A program made the translations under genes and the position numbers. Shown piece by piece: positions 44,321 to 56,584 of a stretch of 64,000 nt of DNA. Numbering within the stretch: the stretch's first letter is position 1; each line of letters opens with the position of its first letter. This stretch comes from Sipunculus nudus (Eukaryota; Annelida; Sipuncula; Golfingiida; Sipunculidae): the NCBI GenBank assembly GCA_026874595.1, contig CM049315.1, forward strand, positions 19,431,664-19,495,663, written 5' to 3'. The notes under the pieces were generated by a model. The model was not told the DNA's origin and did not search any database. It saw only the letters and a list, made by a program, of their open reading frames with translations.

Positions 44321-44660
44321 ACTAGAATACGGGTAGTCGACAAGCTACTACGTGTATCCGCCAAAAAAATCAAAGTGGGAAGGGTGAAGTGAAGCATGGA
44401 GTGAGTGGCAAGGGGAAATAGACCGAGGTGTGTTGCGTATTAGCATAGATGTCTGCAGCTAAAATGTGTATGTAGGTTGCGCAACCTATCACAAAATCCA
44501 GGTAGCTGTCCACTTTGTATACATATGCAAAATTTTAGGCAGATAAGTCGAACAACTACTTGTATATTGGTGATTTTATCCAACAGCAGACAAACAGAAG
44601 GACGCTATGCAAAAATGGTGGCAGGTGGCACCACCAATATTGTGTATAATTAAGAGCATT
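44321..44660 (+). mobile_element. Family D element, copy 3, 5' fragment
   Basis: Starts ACTAGAATACGGGTAGTCGA like the other copies and includes TGTATCCGCC and the first palindrome units. It stops after about 340 bp where the gag-protease relic begins. Confidence 0.7.
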
Positions 44661-44685
44661 GTACAGGTCGTGAATGTCCTGGCAT

Positions 44686-45969
44686 TCAATCATAAAACTC
44701 TTTACTGATTATACTGTGAGTTGACCCTGTATCAACTAAAAAGTTCACATCAATTCCATTTATGCGTCCGGGCAGGTGCCATCCAGGTTTTGAGGTGGTA
44801 GCTTCTCTAGGCATAGCCGGTGCACTAGGTGTCAGTGTCATAGGTGCAGAAACACGCATGCCACCTCTCAGTCTGGCTTGAGTTGCTAAAAGGCCTAGGT
44901 GCCCAAATGGTGTTGATATATAACTACTTGACGTCCCAACTGGATTACCAATATCCAAGCACACAGGCTGCAGGATGTACCCAGGGTAAGTAGGTGTCGC
45001 AGGTGGCAACTGTGCAATAAGGGTTATAGTCTCTTGTACTTGAGGTGCCGCAGCAAATGGCCGCGGGCGCCTGCGATGGGGACAATTTCTTTTGAAAATG
45101 TCCTGCTTCCCCACAACAAAAGCATGTACCAGGCTCGAATTTGTGCCTTCTCTCATTTATTGTCTTCTGACCTTGGCCTGGGGTCACCATCGGAGGGATA
45201 ACTATTTGAGTATTGGTTGGCTGTGACTGGTTATATTCCTCTAAGCTGGCAGGCGACTGACTCGATGCAGTAGTTACACCAGTCTTGACCTTGGCTAACC
45301 TAGTTTTATTTAAGTTTGGTGCGTTGGGATCATGAAAATCTACCGACTCATACTCGACTGCGGCGGATATGGCTGCCTCCAGTGTAGCTGGCTTCGCAAA
45401 GTGTACATGCCTTTGCAGCTCTCGGTGATCTAAGCCCAATACAAACTGTTCTATAACCAGTTCCTGTAATGCATCATAGCGGGCAATACTGTAAGCCTGA
45501 CTGGCTAATCAACGCAGCACATACGCGTAATCGCAAAGATTCTCACCAGTTTGTCACTTTCGCTTAAGGAACTCGTTCTTAAAAGCCGTTTTTCGGTCTT
45601 TGGGTGCAAATCTTGACTCTCATGCTGCTTTTAATTCACAAAGGTTTTCGCATTGTTCTGTGGGAAGATCTCCTAGTACCCTTTGTGCATGCCAAGTTAA
45701 ACTGGCACCCAGCTGTAAAGCCTTTTCATCATCATCCCAGCGATTCCACTTCGCAACTAATTCAAATGGCGAACACAGTTGTCCCATTCAGTGGTTTCGC
45801 CATCATATTTGTCCGGTTCCTTACAACCTCTCGGTTTTAGGTCATCACTTTTATTTTGTGATGTCTTAAATGGCAAGTTACATACAGACATGGGGTCTAT
45901 TACAGATGTTCTATTACTATTACTATTACTTTCAATTTCTGATATTACTATTACTATTACTATTACCAC
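44686..45969 (-). pseudogene. LTR-retrotransposon Gag-protease relic (Ty3/Gypsy-like)
   Basis: The minus strand carries, in order, a Gag-like region (WHAQRVLGDLP and a long helical segment, about 45870-45160), a CCHC zinc-knuckle region (CFCCGEAGHF, about 45103-45130) and a retropepsin-like segment with the catalytic triad FLVDTGSTHS (about 44712-44740). The reading frame shifts within the zinc knuckle and breaks again upstream near 45757 and in 45440-45600, so it is not functional. Reverse transcriptase, RNase H, integrase and LTRs are absent. The 3' side is cut close to D copy 3. Assignment to a Metaviridae-type element rests on the Gag/CCHC/DTG order and is not decided between lineages. 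Confidence 0.75.
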
Positions 45970-46032
45970 AGTTTATCTTCTATTACTATTACTATTACTT
46001 GGGTATCTATTACTATTACTATTACTATTACT
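45905..46032 (+). repeat. (TATTAC)n microsatellite
   Basis: Interrupted hexanucleotide TATTAC runs upstream of the gag relic. A second block is at 50436-50566; both abut ACCCCATGTCTG or its complement. Confidence 0.9.
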
Positions 46033-46232
46033 TAAACTGATGAGTGGATTCTAGACCTTGTGCAGCCATGAGTGCTATAAACTAGCACTACAATCATTTT
46101 TAAATAATATAACAAGCACCTATATCATCCAGTTATAACCTACACAATTTTCTTATACTGTGTCTGTCATTTACAAGAAGCCTAATGATACTGGAGATCT
46201 TAATTATTTCAGCTTCTTTAATTATGTTTTTT

Positions 46233-46990
46233 TAGCTCAGCTGACTAAGTCATCTGAGCTATAGTCGTGGTCCATTGTCCGTCGTCCGTCCGTCTGTCCG
46301 TCCGTCCGTCAGTCTGTCCGTCCGTCCGTAGATGTGGCACGTTTTGAAACCGTAAGACCTAGGTATCCAAAATTTGGCATAATATAAGATGTCCCCAAGA
46401 TCTCCTACCAAGCCAAAAACTGGGTCTTTTCGACTTCGTTCCTTTGAGAAATTAAGGAAAAAACTTAATTTTTTATTAAAAACCTATTTTCACACTTCAG
46501 GACTGCCTAATATCAAAACAACTCATCTGTTTTTCCTCATATTTACCATAAATATTCCTCTATATAGTTCCTATGTACATTCAAGAAATTATGTCTGTAT
46601 TATATAATTTAAAAAAGTTATGGACCCAAACAATGCATTTTGTAAAAAATCAGGAAAGATATTTGACCACTTAACACAAAACATGTTAAAGCTATGGACC
46701 TTTTTTCCAGTAATATAACTTTAATTAATCAAAATTAAATTGTATACCCAAAATTAGATGAAAATCTTTTAAATTTTTTAAAATATTAATAAAAATAAAA
46801 AATTGGTACCTTAAATTTTGGCCAACTTTGACTATGGCACGTTTTTTTCCTGTAAGTACTGTGGATTTAATTTTCACAGCATGTTTTTGTTAGCTTTTCA
46901 ACTGTTAACACCAAAAATTTGAAACCAGTTGATCAAATACTGTAGATTTTATTCAAGTTTTCAAGCACCATGTAACATGCATTGTTTACA
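46233..46990 (-). mobile_element. Family A element, inverted, near-complete 3' half
   Basis: Reads as the inverse of 9820-10585: hairpin (AGCTCAGCTGACTAAGTCATCTGAGCTATAG), long CCGTCCGTCTGTCCG microsatellite, then the core. Non-coding; the 72-codon frame at 46389 is shared with other A copies and is a repeat by-product. Confidence 0.75.
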
Positions 46991-47044
46991 TCAAGCTAGT
47001 GTTATGCAGTTTGCAAGAGCTCAGCTCCCCAGCTTCAGCTCTTA

Positions 47045-47815
47045 GTTCCTTAAATTCGGCATACAGTTAGATGTCTCCAAAATCCCCTACCATGCCAAGA
47101 ATTTGGTCACTAGGACTTAATACCTTCAAGATATTAATGAAAAACTTCATTTTTCATTAATAACCCATTGTTACACTTCAAGACTGCCTAATATCAAAAC
47201 CACTGATCTGACTTTAGTCATAAATAATATACATATTTTTCATTCTCTATGCACATGCCAGAATGATGTCAGTATTGCGTAATTGTTTTAAGTTATGGGC
47301 CCAAACATAATGCACTTTGTAAAAAATCAAGAAATATATTTACTCCCTTAACAAGGGGATTGCTGAAGCTAGAGATTTTTTGTCAGGGATGTAACATAAT
47401 TTAATCAAGATTCAATTGAATACCCAAAATTAGTTATGAATTTATCAAATTTTATAAGTTATTAGTATTAATGTAAAATTAGAAACTTAAATTTTGCCCA
47501 ACTTTGACCATGGCACGTTTGTTTCCTGTGAGCACTGTTGATATAATTTTCATATCATGCACACATAAGGATTTCAGCTTTTAAGTTTAGAAAGCTGAAA
47601 GAAATTGGCCAAAAATTGTAGCTTTTATTAATGTTTTTATGAGACCCTGTCAGACATTGGCTCTCTCCAGCCCCTCTTGAGTCACCTGTATATTGACCTT
47701 GCTGAACTTTCAGCAAATTATGCATGCTTGAGGCGAGGCATACACGGGAATCCAGGCAGCTTATGGCCAGCCACAGTTGATCCAGGTGTCCAACCCAACT
47801 CATCTAGTAGTTTTA
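47045..47815 (-). mobile_element. Family A element, inverted, without hairpin
   Basis: Inverse of 2990-3600, lacking the 3' terminal module and the poly-G run. It extends to the GGCTCTCTCCAGCCCC...CCAGGCAGCTTATGG region that corresponds to the flank of the poly-G tract in other copies. Confidence 0.65.
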
Positions 47816-48257
47816 ACCAACTACATAACAATAAACAATAAATTAATAAATTTTTATTGGTTTTTAATAAAAAATTAAAGAAAAATAGAAAAGGAATTTG
47901 TTAGTTTATAATAACAGGAAATTAACTTGCAGTTACTGATGATATAAGAATCTTGTATCGATGGATAGAATGTCACAAATTCCAAATAACACCATGCAGT
48001 CACCTATGGTATTTTTCAGTTCAATTTTAATGATAAAGAAGTAAATCATATCATTCATTACTAATCATTAGGGATCATATGAAGGAAATTAATGATAGAC
48101 AAAGATGCAGTTGATAATATTAATCTAGATTCCTATTGTGTCTAGTGTGTACATTGATGTGAAATTAGTCCAAAATGAATTTATTACATTTATATTTTAA
48201 TATAAATAAAAGCCATAAAACCAGGTACTTATGTTCATTAGTTAAATGTGTGAATAT
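47816..48257. other. No gene seen
   Basis: AT-rich sequence between an inverted A element and inverted element I. Nothing recognisable. Confidence 0.35.
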
Positions 48258-48866
48258 TGTATATTCTGGATTCTCAACATCATTGTTTAGTGAAAACTGA
48301 ATAAACACCAGACATGGTGCAAACTTTGTAATTGTATTTAAATACGAGTATGATAATGTACTCCATTATAAAATTTCTTGCATAAAGAATGGGAATTCAG
48401 GTAAAAATGAAAGTATATGAATACCAGTGCAAATACTTTCAAAATGTGTTCATGAATGCATTCATGAATATATTCTTTAATATTATTTTAATAATCATTA
48501 CAGTTATATTTCATTTTAAAAAATCACATGATTCTCTTATTATTTTTAATAAAAATTATATTTGGGACAATATTTGTAATTTTTTTTTAATTAATAGTTA
48601 AACCCTTATATATTCTGCTTATAAGTTATATGGCCAAGTCAAAATCTGTGTGACAATAGTACTCCATTTGTTAATAAAATAAATGAAATCAATCCTCTTC
48701 CCTGTCTCCAACGGTACTATCAAAATCATACATAAGCTAAACAACAACAACTCATAATACAGCTTATATTTATTACCACACAAAACCAGCATGTGCCTCA
48801 TTTCTAAATAATATTTTTTTATCATATATAACAGCTGAGCGTCGTGACCCATAGGTCCCTTGTTTT
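48258..48866 (-). mobile_element. Element I, inverted copy
   Basis: Reverse complement of 24503-25112 over its full 609 bp. It ends in the palindromic terminus (CAGCTGAGCGTCGTGACCCATAGGTCCC). The central palindrome TTCATGAATGCATTCATGAA is kept at 48449-48468. Confidence 0.75.
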
Positions 48867-48869
48867 ATA

Positions 48870-50435
48870 TTTTGAAAACTCAATGATTATAAGGACGCTT
48901 TAAGTCGAAACGATAAGATAATTGTATGAACTCTTGAATACATGTAATTTAAAAGCAACCCATTGTACAGGACCTGGCATACGTAAAATATTGATTTATA
49001 ATAATATGCATACTTGTACATTTTATATTATTTTCATATATATTTCACATAAATTTATTTTATAGTACATACTTCCATTTGGATTTGATCTTCTTTCTCC
49101 TAGTTAATAAATTAAGATTTTCAGTGTAACTAAAAATTGTCTCCAAAGTAATCATAGTATTCATGATTATTGCATATTATTATTTAGTATCAAATCTGAC
49201 AATTCAGTCCTTTATGTATGTATCAGGAGAGGAATTTATGTAGGGTTGTGTCCTGTTTCCCAATCCTTCTAAATATATCCAATAAACATACTGTTTACGT
49301 CAAGTTTCTGGACAGATTCTAAACTGGAGACAAAAGTACCCATCTTCTCGGGTGTATTATTTTATCACATCTTGAGAGTGAACAGAGAGCTGGTAAACTT
49401 TACAATAATGCTAGCATGCATGGCTTTTATTCTTCAGGCATGCCCTTCTTCATTGCAGCAAAACCAGCATAGGATAATTTAGGAATATAGAGAGTGAATT
49501 AAACTTACATCAATTTTAAAAAAAAAATAAAATATTATATATATCACTTTCACAATAAATTTGGTATTAAACAATCATGTACTTTAAATTTTGTACATAA
49601 CAGGATCTAATTATTTGATATCAAAATTTCACATATTAAATAATAAAATATTAACAGTTACTTATATTCTCATATTATATAATCAGATAAATTAATATCG
49701 TGAAAAAAATGGTACATTTAATTTTCAAAATATAAATTAACATAATTTAAGATATTGAATGAAGGTCTTCAAAATTGGTACTATGAAATAACAGACAAGT
49801 ATTAAAAGAATAGTTTTAAAAGAATATGTATATAAATTAACTAGATCATACATGTGCTTGCAGTATGACTTTATCTAAGTGAATTTAGTACTGGGTACGA
49901 GTTTACATAGCATTGTAGGCTTCAATATTTTATGGGTAGTGAAAACACCATAAGCATATCATAAACATTTTGGGTCTGCACTGGGTCTGGTTCCATATTA
50001 TATTTTTCTTGAATGTGTGTTATTGTAATCTGTATGATTAAAATGCAAAGAGGTTTGTGAAAATAAATCAAGGTACATTTCAGAATATGCACATGGATTG
50101 ATGGATGTGAGATAATAATACACAATAATAATACACTATTTATCTGTCTCTTAACATTAAACATGCCTCTGTTTATCCATGGTTTACCAATCAAAAGTTC
50201 AGATTGTGCCAGGTAACTTATTTGGCTGTGACCTGCTATGTCCAGTACTCTTATGTAATTAGCACCAGTGGTCACCAGCAATGTGGCAGCTGGCCAATGC
50301 TTGTCTCAACAATAGGCACATCCTGGGCAATTACTGGACAAGAACTGAGTCTGTTCAGCATTATTTGCTGATATGCTTCATGATCAAGGGGCTCACAGGA
50401 AGTAATAGAAAGTAATATGTATTACTCTATTACTT
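48870..50435. other. AT-rich region, no gene recognised
   Basis: About 1.5 kb of AT-rich sequence. The only long frame (119 codons, minus strand, 49922-50281) has no recognisable domain and no splice context. Confidence 0.4.
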
Positions 50436-50566
50436 TGCCTTCTGTTTCTATTACTATTACTATTACAGCTCAAATTTTTGAGTCTATTACTATTACTATT
50501 ACTATTACATGGAAAAAGCTGTAATAGTCTATTACTATTACTATTACTTATTACTATTACCCCATG
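50436..50566 (+). repeat. (TATTAC)n microsatellite, second block
   Basis: Interrupted TATTAC runs ending ...TTACCCCATGTCTGGTTACATA. The adjoining CCCCATGTCTG word matches the flank of the 45905-46032 block in inverted orientation. Confidence 0.9.
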
Positions 50567-52560
50567 TCTGGTTACATACTCTGTAGCCTAATGTCTGTCC
50601 CTGGGGTGACCCTGACCCCTGTGCATTCAATGTCAGGTTTACCTGATCTCTAGGTAAGAGCATATCATCATCCTCTACTTGTATAATAGCAGAATCAAGA
50701 GCATGAACTTATTCCATTATTCACTAGACCTTGACCTTTAATATACAAATCACAAAATCTGGCTTGTCCACTTTTAGTCTGGGTTGACTGCACTGGTAAT
50801 ATGGGGATCACGATGACCGAAGTCCCGAACAAGTCCAATAGTGACGTCTGTGGTTGTGGCATCTTTAACTGTTGTTTTACTCTAAACATTCCCAAGGTCA
50901 AACACAATATCTTATTGTCAATAACTCTCCAGAAATACAACGCTCAGTAAACTGTCATCAATGATCATACCACACAACTGTGTGATGATATATTCTCTTT
51001 CTCTTCAACAAAACATGAAGGAACTTGTGGTCACTGAGACTATAAACTCTTAAGTTAAAGCCACCAGACTCACAAACATCTATGTTAAATTGTTGTGCCA
51101 GAGTCAAACAAAGTATAAAATCGTTATTATTACTCAGGCCTATCTCATATATAGGCATAGTTCCTCTAAACAAATTAATAGTTCCTCTAAACAAATTAAA
51201 GGTTCAATACATTATCACATATAATAAACATGCACATTTGTGTCTACTCATCCAGTGCTGCCACCAAAATTACCAACATGTGTTAAATTCCAGTACCTGT
51301 ATCATCGAATTATTATTGATACCAAAATAAAGGCAAATCACTCAATCACTGTACCCAAATACTCAATATTTACTAGGCAAATTACCAAAAACATGCACAT
51401 TTCTTATTCATTTTGACCACCAAAACAATTTCAAAATATCAGTCAACTGACATACAATAGTTATACATTATTCAGTCTGACAAACAATGAAACATATCAA
51501 ATGTCAATATTTGTACGGTTTGCTGGTTCCAGCAAAGAAACTCAAATAATCTTCTCAGGTTTTATTATGAATAATATGCCCAGTTCATTTAAAGCAGTGC
51601 CCAGCATTAAATAATATTCCTTCTGGACCTGGGTCAGTGGCACCACCTGCTGGCCATATCAGTTACCAATGTAAACCTCAAAATTCCAACTTCAAGTCAG
51701 TGGCGCCAACTGTCTTCTACAACTTTAACTAATCTGTTCCCAGTCTTATTCATCATGGAAAATTACAACCTGACAACTGAAGCGGGCAAGTTTTCAGACT
51801 TATCAATGCTCAAAATATCAATTAAAATGTCATCAATTTATCCAAATTATCCCCAAGCGAGCGGGCTACCAAATTCTGTATCTCAAAATGTACAATTGCA
51901 ACCATCACATTTTTACGCTTCTCCGCTGGCTCACAAAGAACAGCCTCTTACTCTTAGAATATGCAATTGTAACCATCAGATCTACCTGTAACCCCCGCGT
52001 GCTGGCTCACCAAATTCTGTAGCGAACCGGGTTTCAACTGTTCAATTCCCAGCGCTACGCGGGTTAGGACTTTGGGGGCAACGGTATTTTAGATGACAAA
52101 CTGGGCCAAAGTTCTAACTGTTCTGTGCAGCGGTCACTCCGATTACAACGAAAGTAGACACGTTCGAAGACAGTAGCTTGATTAGAATAATTATTGACAA
52201 TAAATCATAACAAATTACAATTATACCATACTCGGTACGATTAATAAGGCACAGTTACATTTTCAATCCACGGGTCCCCGTTTCACCTGTTCCAGGGGCC
52301 GATTGCCCGCCATGACTAATACAGTAATAACTAATAGAGCGGTAGACTGAAATATTAAGTCAAGCCAAAGTTGAGGTTCCTCGCAATGTCACGGCCCGTA
52401 CTATGTATAAAATGCGTTCACAATACCTAACCTTCACAGATGTATAGTTCAACAGGCTGGGGCACACTTTTTCTTAGTTCTGTTCACGGTTTTCTCCCAG
52501 TCTGATACTGACCATACCTTCGTGCCTGGATCTCAGCCGCTTCTCTCCCAAAACTAGTGC
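50567..52560. other. No gene recognised
   Basis: Contains unassigned 78-82-codon minus-strand frames (50695-51194), a tandem duplication of GTTCCTCTAAACAAATTAA (51160-51200), GTGGCACCACC and GTGGCGCCAAC words (51643, 51702) and a more GC-rich stretch at 51990-52560. No family recognised. Confidence 0.35.
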
Positions 52561-52561
52561 A

Positions 52562-52610
52562 GTACCGTAAAAACTAAACTGTTACCGTAAAAACTCGGCC
52601 GACTAGCAAA

Positions 52611-52642
<32 letters not shown>

Positions 52643-52648
52643 GGGGGG
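52562..52648 (+). repeat. Solo TIR words plus A27-G14 homopurine run
   Basis: Two TACCGTAAAAACT words (about 52564, 52583), resembling the ends of the 1.7-kb TIR element, are followed by 27 A (52608-52634) and 14 G (52635-52648), an unbroken 41-base purine run. Confidence 0.9.
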
Positions 52649-53189
52649 CACACACGCATGCATATATGCATCAAACTGCGTATTCACAGAATCCACTTAC
52701 TTATAAGCACGCACGGGGCGTTACATTTTGCAGACCGCTATGATATTTAATCACCTGTAGTCGTGGTTGTTACAAAAGTCGAGAAGAAACGTTTCATTTG
52801 CTAGTGGCAGGAATTGGATTTAAAATATAATCAATGACTGAAATATAAAAAACGACCGATAATTTTGATTATTAATAAATTTTTATGTATTTTCTAGATT
52901 ACCTTGAAGTCTACTGTATCCTGACATCGGCATCTCATCATATAAATATATACATCGGTATTCATAACGAAACCATCTATCCATGCACCTGCATCCAAGT
53001 TCGACTTGCCGTCGAAGCGCGCGATCGTTGGCTGGGTAAAGTCCCTTTTTATGCTGTTCGTACGTTACCTCGTGTTCGTATTAAGGCCCATCTCTGGCAG
53101 AAACAGATTCTTTGCATGTGCATACATAATCTTCGGGGCACTCCAACAGAGAGCACCACAGGGGTGCATAATATATGCCGGTCATATTT

Positions 53190-53430
53190 CTTGTGACCTC
53201 TGACCTCATTAAATATGCATAAATTTGGCAGGAATCGAACATGGGTAAGATATTATATTGGTTTATATTTCTATTGAGTTTAATCAAAAAATCCATTATA
53301 TTCCCGCAAAGTGACAGCAGCGACGCCATCAAGTAGGCTGGTACGTGACCTCGGACCTCATTGAATGTGAGTTGATTTTGTCTATTATAAAGTTTGACCT
53401 TCTAAATCTTCGGATGTCACAGAACATCAG
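53190..53430 (+). repeat. L-type repeat fragment with DR1 motif
   Basis: Same family as 23060-23640. TGACCTCTGACCT at 53194-53206, and a decayed second unit (GTGACCTCGGACCTCATTGAA) near 53345. Confidence 0.65.
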
Positions 53431-53654
53431 TATCAGTTTAACAGAAATATTATCATTGGCAAAGGAGCAGTTAGCCCAACAAACATCTTTTCATCAACTC
53501 CGGTGACACTGACCTTGAACCCCTAATTTATATGTATTTAAACCAATTTAAACCACGACAGGTGAATTGCTCGGAAAAATCACACAAAGACATCCGTTGA
53601 ACAATGACATCTGCTTGTTTTGTTTATATCAACATGTTTTTAGAATGTGGGGGC

Positions 53655-53790
53655 CCGCCAAAATAATAAAAAAAAATAAACAAAGGTATCTTGTGGCAAG
53701 TCAGATAAGCCAGAGCTTTCAAATGGCGTTTTGCGAAAAGGGACCTTTCAACCTCCGCATATATGCAACCTACTACCTTAGGTTACGTTT
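53655..53790 (+). repeat. Repeat K, copy 1
   Basis: CAAGTCAGATAAGCCAGAGCTTTCAAATGGCGTTTTGC... through ATATATGCAACCTAC matches 58820-58945 in the same orientation. Identity of the family is unknown. The frame at 53567-53905 is not conserved in the second copy. Confidence 0.6.
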
Positions 53791-53905
53791 TTTTCCGGTT
53801 GTCAACATTGCTGCGTTTCAAAACACGTTGTTGATAAACAAGTTTATGTATCCTTTACGGAGGCGTTATAAGAACCTGTACCCAGAATTACCCTTAGATC
53901 ATTAA

Positions 53906-54869
53906 TATATATACAGAGGAAGCGAGAAATCACAAATTCTTTTTCAAAAGGTAGGTGAATGGGCACCTTTAAGTCCTTTGCTCTATTCCATCAGATCACA
54001 GTTTGATACTGGCGGAGCTTGTGACCCATTCTTTGTTTCACTACCAACTGCAAAGTTGTGTTTGAGTTAAATTTTATCGGATGTGCAAAAAAATTCATTC
54101 ATGCATGTATTAACATTAATGCTGGGAAAATAAGATTAATCAAACATCTTATAAGTTCATTGTGGACTATTCCAGTACTGAACTTTTTTAACATGAAAAT
54201 GCGAAATGCTTTATAAAAAGAAGTTAAATTTCATACTAGTTTATATTAAAAAGAAGAAAGGATGCTACTTAACTGAGGGATAATCAAATAGAATGCCAGT
54301 AAAACAATCTTTTTAATTATAAAATTGTTTTTCAAAATCAATAATCATCAATTTTCATGTGAATTCAAAACCATGTTAAAAACCGAAATTCATAGTTTTA
54401 TAGGTGGTTAATCTACAACGGAGTATCAATATAATTTATATTGTGTTTCAATATCTGGGGTTGCATTGGGAGTTACGATCTTGAAATTCCGGTCGTGTCA
54501 CGTTTCATGTTCCTATGATGTAATTAAAGGGAACTTTTATATCGACACAAGAATATGTTTTTAATTATGATAGATGAATTAATGTTTAAAATTTTGTGCT
54601 TTTTTATTACATTGTAGAATTTCTTTTATTACATGAAAAATAATATTGATATGAGAAAAATTCGAGCTGAAATAATAGAATTCAAGCAGAGGAGCGACTG
54701 GGTTTTGCACCGTTAACGGACGACTGTTTATTTATCATTTTAGTCACCTTTGGTGGCTAATATGCGATTACCGAATAGGTGACACTAAATTAGTGGCAGA
54801 AAAGTCTGCCAAATGAATATATCAAGACCTGTGAATTTGCAGACTGACAGATGTTGGTGATTAGAATAC
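53906..54869. other. No gene seen
   Basis: AT-rich unique sequence; no exon or repeat recognised. Confidence 0.35.
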
Positions 54870-55430
54870 ATGTACAGTTACAGTTTATTAGATTATTTAA
54901 ACGGCCCATACATATAATTCAACACTCGACAGCTTTTTTTCAAATCAGGAATACATACATAAAATTACATACAAAACATTAAAACAATGATAAATTATCA
55001 CATTACATGCAAGATACAGAGCATTTAAAAACATTCACTCAGGCTATATAAAGAGAATGACAAATAACTATATGCATATAAAATTAGCTAAACACTCGCC
55101 AAAAATAACAGGTTTTTAACCTCTTTTTTAAAAATGGCAATAGAGCCAGCTGTCTTAATGTCTTCGGGCAGTCCATTCCAAACAGTTGGTGCTGCAAACA
55201 TAAGAGCACGCTTACCGTAAGTTTCGGTGTTTGTCAAAGGAGTGCAAAGCAGTTCTCTAAAATTTGACCGAAGAGTTCTTTCACTGATCTTCCCCTTTAT
55301 CAATTCACTTAGGTATGAAGGTAACGTTTCTTGTTTGTTTTTATACACTAAAAGAGCAATTTTAAAATCTATTCGCTCACGTATCGGTAGCCAGTGTAAA
55401 GTCTTTAGACACTCTTTCACTCTAAAAATG
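54870..55430 (-). pseudogene. LINE ORF2 C-terminal fragment (downstream half of a split relic)
   Basis: The minus strand encodes LHWLPIRERIDFKI, then PSYLSELI, TYGKRALMFAAPTVWNGLP and a final FKKEVKNLLF, the conserved region after the reverse transcriptase thumb in CR1/L2-like non-LTR retrotransposons. The frame is open from 55430 to the stop at 55088, followed by about 210 bp of A/T-rich 3' tail. The upstream half is at 63259-63560; removing 55431-63258 places the two halves in one frame. The element is also truncated further upstream. Confidence 0.8.
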
Positions 55431-55620
55431 ACGTTTCACAGATGTTTAACATGTTTTGTATGCAAACATGTTTCAAATTTAAACATGTTTCAAAACATGT
55501 TTCACCGTTATTTTCAAAATTGGGTTCATTGAAACATCATGTTATGTCGTTACATGTGTGAAACGTGTAATATATGTTTTTAGACATGTCTCGCGCGGAA
55601 AACTACATTTCACTTGTTTT
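55431..55620 (+). repeat. Left AAACATGTTT-rich terminal array
   Basis: Perfect AAACATGTTT at 55464, 55481 and 55493 plus many one-base variants. Its outer end TCTAAAAA is the inverse of the end at 63251-63258. Confidence 0.8.
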
Positions 55621-55639
55621 AACTGCCGTTATTTTTTTG

Positions 55640-55851
55640 CCACTGGTCACGTGACCGGATATTCTCCCCATTTATCTGGAACCAATTGTATGATAAACTC
55701 ATTGCCAGTGATCGCGGGAAAGATGAAAACTTCCGAGAAAACGGAACGTGATTTTGAGCAATTACCAGGTCCACCTTAGATGATGTTCAGTCTTGGGCGC
55801 AGAGAAGGTTTCCTGTAGCAACCCAAAATATAATTTCCCAGTAATTAAAAG
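55640..55851 (+). promoter_or_regulatory. Candidate promoter and first exon
   Basis: Palindromic E-box GGTCACGTGACC (55645-55656), a CpG-containing stretch and a near-consensus donor AAAAG|GTGAGT at 55851. A candidate second exon (56240-56297) lies between TTTAAG and GTAAGA, and a third starts at 58489 after TTTTTTCAG. No long frame crosses the first donor from an ATG. If transcribed this is probably a non-coding or short-ORF RNA. Speculative. Confidence 0.28.
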
Positions 55852-56584
55852 GTGAGTCAAACGTTAAGTTTGTGAACAGTATGTATTATGTATAACATCG
55901 CTCTTTAAGAACACTTATTCATGCTTTTTATAAATTACAACGACATTTTTACTTCAACAGAATCAATATGCATCCGAAAGTACAGACAACCACCCAAATA
56001 CAGCAATAAGACAAATCCTATACAATAATGTACAGGATTTTGGAAAGGGGGTGGGGGGATTTCCAAAAAAGAACTTACTTTTCAAGTGTTTTTATATTTG
56101 TTGCTTTAAAATAGACATGTTGTTTTTATATTTTTTTTAAGTAAAGCAAGTGATCATTGGCAGCTTTTTATTAGAAACTACTGTACAAAATTCAATGTAG
56201 TTTGGCAAAACCATGAGATATCTTTGAGAATCCTTTAAGAACAGATGCTAGAAGGAGCATTGTGGACCCAAGTTTACATGTATAGACTGCTGAGTAGGTA
56301 AGATATTTATTTTAACAGCACTTGATCAAATGTGAAGTGTGATGAACATTTAGCTGTTTTAAGAAGAAGGCTATGCAAAGATAATTTTGTTAGATTTTCA
56401 AGGCATTTTTACTGAAACCCAGAATTTGAAGATGAATAAGGAAGACATAAGTAATTTGTGATTAGAATGATAAAATTAGCAAAAACCTGTAACTATGTGC
56501 AGTATCATATTTGTGTAGATTAAAGTCTGCAGCATGTTCAAACACTACCTCATGGGCACATAGTTAACAAAATGGTAATTTATG

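Noticed and set aside
49922-50281. 119-codon minus-strand frame
   Set aside because: No known motif, AT-rich, no splice or start context.
50695-51194. Minus-strand frames of about 80 codons as a retroelement protein
   Set aside because: No recognisable domain, and frames are broken by several stops; left unassigned.
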